A stretch of DNA of 54,667 bases from Spirochaetaceae bacterium. GTDB lineage: Bacteria > Spirochaetota > Spirochaetia > Treponematales > Rectinemataceae. How positions within the stretch are numbered: the stretch's first letter is position 1; every line of letters starts with the position of its first letter. Positions 42,945 to 51,112 of this stretch are shown here, one piece after another. Position numbers and translations under genes: made by a program. The DNA is taken from contig JANXYO010000089.1 of NCBI GenBank assembly GCA_025356015.1, positions 1 to 54,667 on the forward strand. The letters run 5' to 3'. The notes beneath the pieces are model-generated. The model was given only the letters and a program-made list of their open reading frames with translations. It searched no databases and was not told the origin of the DNA.

Positions 42945-45900
42945 ATGCCGCGCCCGATGGGAAGGTTCGCACCGATCGTACTCTCCGTCGCCGCCTTCCT
43001 CAGCGCGGGTGCGGCCAACGCATACGATCCAGATTCCCGCTCCTCAGCGGCCCCTGTGCCCGGGCTCCCGGGGGCCAGTGCAGGCCCGGGGGGCGCTGGC
43101 CAGGCTCCAGGAGGGGCCGGGACAGCCCCCCTTCCTCCAGTCCCCGTCCAGGCGAAGGGGCCTGAGCTCGAGGAGGGCCTTTTCAAGACCACCCTCCCCC
43201 TCGACATCTCCACCTCGGGCTTCTACGAGCTGGCCGCCTGGGCGAAAAGCCTCGGCCTCTCGGACTCAGGCTCGGCCGCCGAGCTGCGCAAGCGCCTCTA
43301 TGCCTGGTATGGGGTCGAGCCGCCGGCCGAGAAGAGCGGGGCCTCGATGGTGAGCATCGAGCACGCCGACGATGCCCGCTACTTCAAGGTCGAGGATCTT
43401 GGGGGCGGGATGGTCTCGGCCTCGGGGGGGGTGATCCTCAGCCTGAAGGAGGACAACGGCTCCACCCACAGGATCGAGGCAAGGGAGCTGACCTTCGACC
43501 GCGACCGGAACGCCGTGGCGGCCCGGGGCTCGGTGCGCTACGCGAGGCAGTCGGCGACCGGGAGCGAGTATTTCGCGGGCGAGGCCCTGTCGGCCAGCCT
43601 CGACGACTGGTCGGGCGTCTTTCTTGACGGGAAGGTGAGGCGGGCGGGCGCGGGGGCGGCGACGGGGGACAGGGGCCTCGTCTTGGCGGGCGAGACCATG
43701 AGGCGGCAGTCCGGCAATGTCCTCGTGTTCGACAACGGGGTCATCAGCTCCTGCGACGCGACCGATCCCCACTACGCAGTGAGGGCAGGCAGGGTCTGGA
43801 TCCTCGGCGACAACGAGTGGGCGGTGTCCAACGCCCTCTTCTCCCTCGGCAACGTCCCGGTGCTCTGGCTGCCCTTCTTCTACTACCCCGGGGACGAGAT
43901 CGTCTTCCACCCCGTGATCGGCTATCGCACGCGCGAGGGCCGCTATGTGCAGACCACCACCTACCTCGTGGGCAGGAAGGCCCAGAAAGAGGGGACGACG
44001 AGCATCTTCAGCATGAGCAAGGGGCAGGGCTCCGGACCGACCGAGGTCAAGGGCCTCTTCCTGCGCAGGGTCGATGATCCCAGGAAGACGGCGCCAGACG
44101 ACGGCTCCTACCTCAAGTTCATGGTCGACCTCTACTCGAGCCTGGGAGCCTTCGCCGGGATGGATGGCTCGAGCGGCAAGCGGGGCCCCCTGGAAAAGGG
44201 GAGCTTCGCCTTCGGCCTTGGCCTGAGCCGGTCGATCTTCGGCGAGGGCACCGGCTATTCCCCCTTCGACCAGGCCGGAGACTGGGAATCGGTCTGGAAC
44301 AGGACCCGCTTCCTCAAGGTCTCGCTTCCGCTGCGCTTCGGCCTCAACATGTCGGGGAGCTTCACGATGGGAGCCGTCAAGGCAAACCTTGCCCTGCCTC
44401 TTTTCTCCGATCCCTTCTTCGAGCAGGATTTCCGCAACCGAAGCGAGGACATGGAGTGGCTCAAGCTGATCGCCCCGAGCCCCGAGCCCCTCTCCACCGT
44501 CGTCAAGCGGACAGCCCTCAACCAGAGGGCCGAACTCTCGATGTCCTGGCAGCCCCAGGGCCTCTCGCCCTGGCTCGGCTCTGTCGAGCTCTCCCGCCTC
44601 GCCGTCTCGGTCGGCTGGCTGTCGAAATCCTGGACGACAAAGACGGGAGGGATACCGCCGGTCGGGATAGACCCCATCCTCTACTCGGTCGACCCCGCCC
44701 GGGAATTCTTCTTCCCCGACCAGATGCGGCCTGCCGATGCCACCCTCAGCCTCCGCGGAAGCCTCCTCTCCTGGCCCAGCCAGGCCCCGGCCCCCGGGGC
44801 GGCAGGCTCAGCCCCGGCATCCCGGACAGCTCCGGCGGACAAGGAGCGGAAGGCCTTGGGCGAGCTCCGCTCCCCCTGGGAAGAGGGCAATGAGGCTGAG
44901 AAGGCCAAAGAGGGGGCGGGCCCTCCTTCCGATCCGGGCGCCCCATCGGCAGCCGGTCCTGCGGCAGGGGAGCCGGGGGCTTCCCAGGCTTCGGGCGGGG
45001 CCCCCGGGAACCCTGTCCCGCAAGGCGGGGATTTCCGTCAGCCAGCCCGGGCGCCAAGCCTCCCCCCCGCCTCGACCACCGGCCTCTGGACAGGCTCACT
45101 TGGCTGGAACCTCACGCCCTCGGGCTACACCGAGACCCGCTTCCGAAGCGCTGGCAATCTGGGCTGGTACGGCCCCGCCGACATCGATTTCTCCAGGCTC
45201 TACCAGCTCTACTCCTACCACCTCGGCGCCGGCCTCGACGCAAGGCTGGCCTACGGCCAGGACCTCGCGACGATCTCGCTCGGCCTTGCCTGGGCCGACC
45301 AGGACCAGATCAGGCCCTACAACTATGGCTCGGCGGCCACTGACGACGCGAGCTACGCCGCCGGGGCCTCGGCCTACAAGCTCGCCGACTACCAGTACAA
45401 GAATTCCCGCCTCAGCTCGAGCCTGCGTCTGGGATCAAGACCCCTGGCCGGGATCTGGTTCCTCTCGGCCTCCTCCCTCAGCTATTCCCTTGACGCTACC
45501 CTATATTCGAAGAAGTTCCTCTCCCTCTCCCCCTCAAACCAGCCCCAATACCAGCTCAACTACCCGGCCTGGAACCAGGACGGGATCCTCACCAACAGCG
45601 CCACCATCAACCTGGCCTACAAGCCCCGCGAGCGCACCCAGAGCCTCGCCCTGACCGCGAACCTTCCTCCGACCACCGAGTCCTACTCCCCCCGGCTGGG
45701 CCTGGATGCCGGTTTCGCGACCTTTGTCGCCACGACCAGGGCCTACCGCGCCCTGCCCCGGGCCCCCTTCTCCTTCGACCCCCTGAGCATGACGGCCACG
45801 CTCGGAGCGAGCCCCTGGCCTGTCCTCAGCGACAGCTATTCATGGGACTATGTGAACCATTTCAATGTCTCGAACACGGCGAGCATCGCCTACGGCGGCC

Positions 45901-46532
45901 TCACCGCATCTCTCCTGCACAAGCGCTCCCAGGAATACAGCCTGGACGCGGGCGGCGCGGGCTGGCAGGCGGTGGGAGCCACGAAATTCCTGGCGACCGA
46001 CCTCAGCTTCGCCTTCAACCAGACCTGGAAGGACGACGGGTCAAAGCCCCTCTCCTCGTCCCTGTCCCTGAGCTCGACCCTCAACCAGAGCCTGCTGCGA
46101 TTCTCCGAGTCGGTCTTCACTTTCGGCCTTGCCCTGGACTTCAAGCTCAACCAGCTGCTCACCTTGAGCTTCTCGAGCCTGTCCCAGAATTCCACGGTCT
46201 GGAAATACTACCCCGACTTCTTCCCGGCGGGGGCGATCGATCCCAGGGACTTCCGCGGGGACCTCTTCGCCGACTTGATCGATTCCCTGACGCTCTGGGA
46301 CAGGACGGCCCTCAGGCGCAGCCCCTTCAAGCTCAAGAGCCTTTCGGCGAAGATGAGCCACGACCTCCACGACTGGGACCTGAGCTTCGAGCTCAGCGTG
46401 AAGCCCCTCCTGGACACTATCAACAGGGTCTACAAGATGGATCCGGCCTTCTCCATACTCCTCGCCTGGAGGGACATCCCCGAGATGAAATCGGCAGTCA
46501 GGTACGACAGCACCAACAAGCTGGTCTTCTAA
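42945..46532 (+). CDS. lptD: LptD-like outer-membrane protein (OstA)
   Basis: The protein has 1195 residues from ATG 42945, which gives a good signal peptide (MGRFAPIVLSVAAFLSAGAANA). The N-terminal part from about residue 110 has an OstA/LptA-type beta-jellyroll: RIEARELTFDRDRNAVAARGSVRYARQ, GVFLDGKVRRAG and GNVLVFDNGVISSCDATDPHYAVRAGRVWILGD. LptD barrel strands follow (VLWLPFFYYPGDEIVFHP). LptD inserts LPS or related glycolipid into the outer leaflet. Residues about 605-710 form a Pro/Ala/Gly-rich low-complexity insertion (SQAPAPGAAGSAPASR..., GAPSAAGPAAGEPGASQ) inside the barrel half, which is unusual. No LptE is seen. Spirochaetes such as T. pallidum are reported to have an LptD-like protein. 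Confidence 0.85.
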   Translation: MPRPMGRFAPIVLSVAAFLSAGAANAYDPDSRSSAAPVPGLPGASAGPGGAGQAPGGAGTAPLPPVPVQAKGPELEEGLFKTTLPLDISTSGFYELAAWAKSLGLSDSGSAAELRKRLYAWYGVEPPAEKSGASMVSIEHADDARYFKVEDLGGGMVSASGGVILSLKEDNGSTHRIEARELTFDRDRNAVAARGSVRYARQSATGSEYFAGEALSASLDDWSGVFLDGKVRRAGAGAATGDRGLVLAGETMRRQSGNVLVFDNGVISSCDATDPHYAVRAGRVWILGDNEWAVSNALFSLGNVPVLWLPFFYYPGDEIVFHPVIGYRTREGRYVQTTTYLVGRKAQKEGTTSIFSMSKGQGSGPTEVKGLFLRRVDDPRKTAPDDGSYLKFMVDLYSSLGAFAGMDGSSGKRGPLEKGSFAFGLGLSRSIFGEGTGYSPFDQAGDWESVWNRTRFLKVSLPLRFGLNMSGSFTMGAVKANLALPLFSDPFFEQDFRNRSEDMEWLKLIAPSPEPLSTVVKRTALNQRAELSMSWQPQGLSPWLGSVELSRLAVSVGWLSKSWTTKTGGIPPVGIDPILYSVDPAREFFFPDQMRPADATLSLRGSLLSWPSQAPAPGAAGSAPASRTAPADKERKALGELRSPWEEGNEAEKAKEGAGPPSDPGAPSAAGPAAGEPGASQASGGAPGNPVPQGGDFRQPARAPSLPPASTTGLWTGSLGWNLTPSGYTETRFRSAGNLGWYGPADIDFSRLYQLYSYHLGAGLDARLAYGQDLATISLGLAWADQDQIRPYNYGSAATDDASYAAGASAYKLADYQYKNSRLSSSLRLGSRPLAGIWFLSASSLSYSLDATLYSKKFLSLSPSNQPQYQLNYPAWNQDGILTNSATINLAYKPRERTQSLALTANLPPTTESYSPRLGLDAGFATFVATTRAYRALPRAPFSFDPLSMTATLGASPWPVLSDSYSWDYVNHFNVSNTASIAYGGLTASLLHKRSQEYSLDAGGAGWQAVGATKFLATDLSFAFNQTWKDDGSKPLSSSLSLSSTLNQSLLRFSESVFTFGLALDFKLNQLLTLSFSSLSQNSTVWKYYPDFFPAGAIDPRDFRGDLFADLIDSLTLWDRTALRRSPFKLKSLSAKMSHDLHDWDLSFELSVKPLLDTINRVYKMDPAFSILLAWRDIPEMKSAVRYDSTNKLVF

Positions 46533-46572
46533 AGGGCGACCATCGGGGCGCCGGGGGGGAGACCCCCGCTTG

Positions 46573-46601
46573 TTGCTTTTTTCGCGCGGCGTCGGTAGAG
46601 T
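46573..46601 (+). promoter_or_regulatory. Promoter of phoH operon
   Basis: TTGCTT (46573-46578), 17 bases, TAGAGT (46596-46601), leader about 12 bases with AGGAG before TTG 46620. A G/C hairpin (GGGGG...CCCCC, 46548-46568) just upstream may end lptD transcripts. Confidence 0.45.
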
Positions 46602-46619
46602 AAGGCCCTAGGAGAGCAC

Positions 46620-47579
46620 TTGGAAGGCATCGCTGGCATAGTACTGGAAAACACGGGCACGCTCGCAGAGCTCTGCGGGGCGAATGATTTCAACCTGCGG
46701 GTAATGGAACGCCTGATGGGGACCAAGGTGTTCAGCCGCGGCAACGAGCTTTTCCTGGAATCCGACGATCCCAGCGCCCGCGACCTTTTCCGCGCCCTCA
46801 TCTCAAGGCTCCTCGAAACCATGGACGAAGGCATACCCGCCACACCAGATCTCATCATCGCCCTCCATGCCGACCTCACTCCAGAAGGCGGCATTTCCGG
46901 CCGCTGCAGCGACGACTTCCTCGATTCCTGCTTCCAGATCCCCGGTGGCTTTGGCAAGATATTCCCCAGGAGCAAGTCCCAGGCCCTCTATCTCAAGGGC
47001 CTTTCCAGCCACGATCTCACCTTCTCCGTGGGCCCAGCCGGGACGGGCAAGACCTTCCTCGCGATGGCCTGGGCCCTCCGCGAGCTCCTGACCAAGTCCA
47101 AGCGCAAGCTCATCCTGACCCGCCCCGTTGTCGAGGCCGGGGAAAGCCTGGGCTTCCTCCCGGGCGACCTCATCGCCAAGATCAGCCCCTACCTCAGGCC
47201 CCTGTACGACGCCATGGAAGCCCTGGTTCCCTTCGAGGTGGTGCGCAGGCTCGAGGAGAGCCGGGCGATAGAGATCGCCCCCCTGGCCTACATGAGGGGC
47301 AGGAGTCTTGCCAACTGCATGGTGATCCTGGACGAGGCCCAGAACACGACGAAGGAGCAGATGAAAATGTTTCTGACCAGGCTCGGAGAGAACACGAGGG
47401 CGGTCGTGACCGGAGACATCACCCAGATCGACCTGCCGCGCAAGGGCGAGTCTGGTCTTGTCCACTGTCTCCAGGTGCTCTCCGGGGTCGACGACATATT
47501 TGTCAGCCGCCTCGACGCGCGCGATGTCGTCCGCTCCCCCCTGGTCCGCAAGATCATCGAAGCCTATGAGTCAGAATAG
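46620..47579 (+). CDS. PhoH-like ATPase
   Basis: The protein (319 residues) starts at TTG 46620, 5 bases after AGGAG. It is a RecA-like P-loop ATPase with an N-terminal domain (VLENTGTLAELCGANDFNLRVMERLMG), Walker A VGPAGTGKTFLAMAWALREL, RPVVEAGESLGFLPGDL, Walker B MVILDEAQNTTKEQMKMFLTRLG, and VVTGDITQIDLP. PhoH proteins are implicated in RNA metabolism and sit next to YbeY in many genomes. It is first in the operon with pgpH, ybeY, corC and a TPR gene; its stop overlaps the next ATG. Confidence 0.94.
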   Translation: MEGIAGIVLENTGTLAELCGANDFNLRVMERLMGTKVFSRGNELFLESDDPSARDLFRALISRLLETMDEGIPATPDLIIALHADLTPEGGISGRCSDDFLDSCFQIPGGFGKIFPRSKSQALYLKGLSSHDLTFSVGPAGTGKTFLAMAWALRELLTKSKRKLILTRPVVEAGESLGFLPGDLIAKISPYLRPLYDAMEALVPFEVVRRLEESRAIEIAPLAYMRGRSLANCMVILDEAQNTTKEQMKMFLTRLGENTRAVVTGDITQIDLPRKGESGLVHCLQVLSGVDDIFVSRLDARDVVRSPLVRKIIEAYESE

Positions 47580-49815
47580 CGAGTCTGCCACGGCGAATAT
47601 CCTCGCGGCGGTCGGGCGCGGAATAGCCGCGCCGGCGAGGGCCATCCTTGGGGGCCTCGCCACCCGCAAGCCCGACGCCGGCATCGCCGCGGCCCTGGGC
47701 GCGGCCTTCATCCTGGGCAGCATCCTCCTCGTGGCCTTCGGGCCCGGGGCAGCCGCCCCCGGCGACCTCTCGGCCCTCATGGAGGTCGGGAAGGTCGCCG
47801 ACCGCGACTACATCGCCGACCGCGAGGTCAGCTATGTCGACGAGGCCGCCACCGAGCTCAGGATCGAGGCCGAGCAGCGTCTTGTCCTTCCAGTCTTCTT
47901 CGTCGACGACAAGCCCGCCTCGGCCGCGCTCACCCGGCTCGGCCAGTTCCAGGACCTCCTCGAGGGCCTGGTCGAGAAGAAGCTCGCGGGCGACACCCTC
48001 TTCCTGAACGTTCAAAGCCAGTTCCCCGGCCTTCTGCGCAAGGACGATGTCCTCGCCCTGGCGCGCTCCCCCTTCCGCAAACAGGCCTTCGCCTACGGGG
48101 AGTCCATCCTCAGGGGCTTCCTCGAGGAAGGCATCGTCGCCCTTCCCGCGAGCGGCCTCGATCGCTTCAACTCCGACTACTCCGAGATCCGCGGTCTCCG
48201 CGGGGGCAGGCCAGAGACCAGGGAGGTTCCCATGGGCCACCTGGTGAGCCTGCGCAACCTCGGCTCGGCCATCGACGAGGAAGCCGCGAGCCGCAGGCTC
48301 GCCCGGCCCCTGGCCCTCCTCACCGCCACGGTGGTGCGGAGCTTCGCCGTCGAGGACGCCTTCTTTGATGCGGAACAGAGCCAGAAGCGCATCGACGCCG
48401 TCCGATCGAAGGTCGAGAGCGTCGTGCGCAGCATCTCGAAGGGCGAGAGGATCGTGCACAAGGGAGCCATCATCGGCAAGGCCGATGTCGCGAAGATGGC
48501 TGCGGCGCGCGGAGCCGTCGCCAGGGTGGAGTGGGGCGCCGCCCTCGGCAGCATCTGGCTCGCGGTCACGGCGATGCTCCTGGGCCTCTACCTCCTGGGC
48601 AGGGGGCTCTCGGAACGGGGCCTGCGGCGATCCGGGGCCATCCTCCTCTCGGCCTCCCTCTTCGCATTCTTCCTGGTCGCCCTCGCCTTGGCCCGCTTCG
48701 CGGCCCCCGATCCCCTCGAGCTCGGCTTCCTCCTGCCGACGGCCCTGGTGGCCATGCTTTCCGCCATCCTCATCGGCCCCCGCTTCGCCATCCTCCTCGG
48801 CATGGTCCTCTCCCTTCTCGTGCAGGCCGCGGCCGGCCTCGACGCCCGGCTCTTCCTGTTCTGCCTGCTCTCCTCGACGGCGGCTACCTTCTCGGTGAGG
48901 GCCGCCCGCTCCCGCATCGACCTGGTCAGGGCCGGCTTCATCCTGGCTGTCCTCGAGGGCGGCTCGGCCGTCCTGGCGGCGGCCCCGGGCTCACACGGCC
49001 TTGGTCCCGTCCTCCTCGCCGGCCTCCTTGGCGGGGCGAACGGCCTCACCTGCGCCCTCCTCGCCCTGGCCTTCCTGCCCCTCCTCGAGCAGGCCCTCAA
49101 CGCCCCGACCCGCTTCAGGCTCATGGAGCTCTCCGACCTCAACGCACCAATCCTGAAGCGCCTCTTCAACGTTGCCCCAGGGACCTACAGCCACTCTGTC
49201 TCCGTCGCCCACCTGGCGGAGTCTGCATGCCGCGAGATCGGGGCCGATCCCCTGCTCGCGCGGGTAGGGGCCTACTACCACGACATAGGCAAGATCGAGC
49301 AGCCCGAGTACTTCATCGAGAACCAGGCCGGCTACAACAAACACGAGGAGATCAATCCAAGGCTCTCCGCCACGGTCATCAGGAGCCACGTCAAGATCGG
49401 CGCCGAGCGGGCGCGTGCCCTGGGCCTGCCCGAGGCCGTTGTCGAGATCATCGCCCAGCACCACGGCAACCAGGTCATCGCCTGGTTCTACGACCAGGCG
49501 AAGAAGGCCGAGGGCGGGGCCGACGCCGACGATTTCACCTATCCCGGCCAGCCGCCGGCCAGCCGCGAGGCCGCCGTGGTCATGCTCGCCGATGCCGTCG
49601 AAGCGGCCTCCCGCACCCTCAAGCGGCCCACCATGACCCGGCTCGAGGAATTCATCAGGGAGATCATCATGGACAAGGTGAAGCACGGCCAGCTCGACCG
49701 CTGCGACCTCACCTTCAAGGACCTTGACTCCATTCGAACGAGCTTCACCAGGATCCTCGCCGGGCATTTCCATTCGCGCATCGAGTACCCCCGCATGAAG
49801 GAACAACCCAAGTGA
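47566..49815 (+). CDS. pgpH: 7TM-HD family phosphohydrolase (PgpH/YqfF type)
   Basis: The protein has 749 residues: membrane helix at about 40-60, a large extracytoplasmic 7TMR-HDED domain (about 75-310), seven membrane helices (roughly 325-540) and a cytoplasmic HD domain. The HD motifs are SHSVSVAHLAESA, YYHDIGKI (HD), EEINPRLSATVIRSHVKIG, IAQHHGNQVIAWFY and MLADAVEAASR. Family members hydrolyse c-di-AMP (PgpH in Listeria), usually to pApA. ATG 47566 lies inside the end of phoH (14-base overlap), as is common in Firmicutes and spirochaetes. A c-di-AMP synthase is not in this window. Confidence 0.93.
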   Translation: MSQNSESATANILAAVGRGIAAPARAILGGLATRKPDAGIAAALGAAFILGSILLVAFGPGAAAPGDLSALMEVGKVADRDYIADREVSYVDEAATELRIEAEQRLVLPVFFVDDKPASAALTRLGQFQDLLEGLVEKKLAGDTLFLNVQSQFPGLLRKDDVLALARSPFRKQAFAYGESILRGFLEEGIVALPASGLDRFNSDYSEIRGLRGGRPETREVPMGHLVSLRNLGSAIDEEAASRRLARPLALLTATVVRSFAVEDAFFDAEQSQKRIDAVRSKVESVVRSISKGERIVHKGAIIGKADVAKMAAARGAVARVEWGAALGSIWLAVTAMLLGLYLLGRGLSERGLRRSGAILLSASLFAFFLVALALARFAAPDPLELGFLLPTALVAMLSAILIGPRFAILLGMVLSLLVQAAAGLDARLFLFCLLSSTAATFSVRAARSRIDLVRAGFILAVLEGGSAVLAAAPGSHGLGPVLLAGLLGGANGLTCALLALAFLPLLEQALNAPTRFRLMELSDLNAPILKRLFNVAPGTYSHSVSVAHLAESACREIGADPLLARVGAYYHDIGKIEQPEYFIENQAGYNKHEEINPRLSATVIRSHVKIGAERARALGLPEAVVEIIAQHHGNQVIAWFYDQAKKAEGGADADDFTYPGQPPASREAAVVMLADAVEAASRTLKRPTMTRLEEFIREIIMDKVKHGQLDRCDLTFKDLDSIRTSFTRILAGHFHSRIEYPRMKEQPK

Positions 49816-50288
49816 ACGAGGTGGAGATCTCGGTCGAGGGCATCGACACGCCTGCGTGGATCGACCGTGCCCGCGGCTTCGCCCTGGCCGTCCTCGAGCG
49901 CCTGGGCAAGGAGAACTGGGAGCTCTCCCTCCTGCTCTGCGACGACGCCTTCATCACCGGCCTCAACAGACAGTACCGCGACAGGAACGAGGCGACCGAT
50001 GTCCTGTCCTTCGAGCAGGGCGACATTTTCACCGAGGGCGACGGCAGCGAGCGATTCCTCGCGGGCGATATCGTGATCTCCCTCGAGGCCCTCGCGAGGA
50101 ACGCCGAGGACTTCTCCATACCCCGGGAAGAGGAGCTGCGCAGGCTCATCGTGCACGGGATCCTCCACCTCGCCGGGATGGACCACGAGGACCTCGACCC
50201 AGGCCGGCCGATGCTTTCCCTCCAGGAGGAAGTCCTCCGGGAGCTGGCCGCAGATCCGCGTTTCGCCTCCCCCGGGGGGATCCTGTGA
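49812..50288 (+). CDS. ybeY: Endoribonuclease YbeY
   Basis: A 158-residue metalloprotein. The zinc motif IVHGILHLAGMDHED (H-x3-H-x5-H) is complete, and NRQYRDRNEATDVLSFEQG and AGDIVISLEAL are typical. YbeY acts in 16S rRNA 3'-end maturation and ribosome quality control. The GTG start at 49812 overlaps the pgpH stop (GTGA). Confidence 0.96.
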   Translation: MNEVEISVEGIDTPAWIDRARGFALAVLERLGKENWELSLLLCDDAFITGLNRQYRDRNEATDVLSFEQGDIFTEGDGSERFLAGDIVISLEALARNAEDFSIPREEELRRLIVHGILHLAGMDHEDLDPGRPMLSLQEEVLRELAADPRFASPGGIL

Positions 50289-51112
50289 GCGGCCTCCTTT
50301 CGCGGCTCCTGCACCGCAAGGGTACGGACCAGGCCCAGGGCAGGGGCGAGGACACGGGCGCGGCCGAGCGCCGCGAGATGATCAAGGGCGTCCAGGAGCT
50401 TGGCGAGACGACGGTCAAGGAAGTGATGGTTCCCCGCATCGACACGGTCTTCCTCCCCCTCGACATGGGCAGGGAGGAACTCCTGGAGAAGGTCGTGAGC
50501 TGCGGCCACTCCCGGATCCCCATCTACCGCGAGACCATCGACCAGGTAGTCGGCATGCTCTACGCGAAGGACCTGCTTCGGGCCCTCGTGACGGGCGGGG
50601 ACTTCTCCCTCGGCGATCTCGCCCGCAAGCCCTTCTTTGTGCCCGAGTCAAAGCGCATCGATTCCCTCCTAAGGGAGTTCAGGCGCCGCCGCGTCCACAT
50701 AGCAGTCGCTGTCGACGAATACGGCGGGGTGTCGGGCATCGTCTGCCTCGAGGACATCATCGAGGAGATCGTCGGCGATATACAGGACGAGTTCGACGAG
50801 GAGGACGAGGCCGTCGTCACGGTGGGGGAGGGGGTCTGGCTCGTGGACGCCAGGGTCGACCTCGACGACCTCAACGAGGGGCTCGGTTTCGAGCTGCCCG
50901 CAGACCGCTTCGACACCCTGGGGGGCTATGTCTTCGACCTCTTCGGACGCATCCCCTCCCGAAACGAGAGCATGAGCTCCCTCGGGCTCGACTTCACGAT
51001 CGAGGACATGGACGGCCACCGCATCACCTCGGTGAGGATCGCGCGCCGCGCGGCCGATGCCGAGGACCCCGCCGAAGGGCAGGGCGACGAGAGCGTGGCG
51101 GAAAAGGAGTGA
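50285..51112 (+). CDS. CorC/HlyC-family CBS-domain protein
   Basis: The protein has 275 residues: two CBS motifs (VKEVMVPRIDTVFLPLDMGREEL, RIPIYRETIDQVVGMLYAKDLL, VHIAVAVDEYGGVSGIVCLEDIIEEIVGDIQDEFDEED) and a C-terminal transporter-associated CorC/HlyC domain (DDLNEGLGFELPADRFDTLGGYVFDLFGRIP). It has no membrane domain, i.e. the short CorC form linked to Mg/Co efflux or to adjacent YbeY. GTG 50285 overlaps the ybeY stop. Confidence 0.92.
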   Translation: MSGLLSRLLHRKGTDQAQGRGEDTGAAERREMIKGVQELGETTVKEVMVPRIDTVFLPLDMGREELLEKVVSCGHSRIPIYRETIDQVVGMLYAKDLLRALVTGGDFSLGDLARKPFFVPESKRIDSLLREFRRRRVHIAVAVDEYGGVSGIVCLEDIIEEIVGDIQDEFDEEDEAVVTVGEGVWLVDARVDLDDLNEGLGFELPADRFDTLGGYVFDLFGRIPSRNESMSSLGLDFTIEDMDGHRITSVRIARRAADAEDPAEGQGDESVAEKE

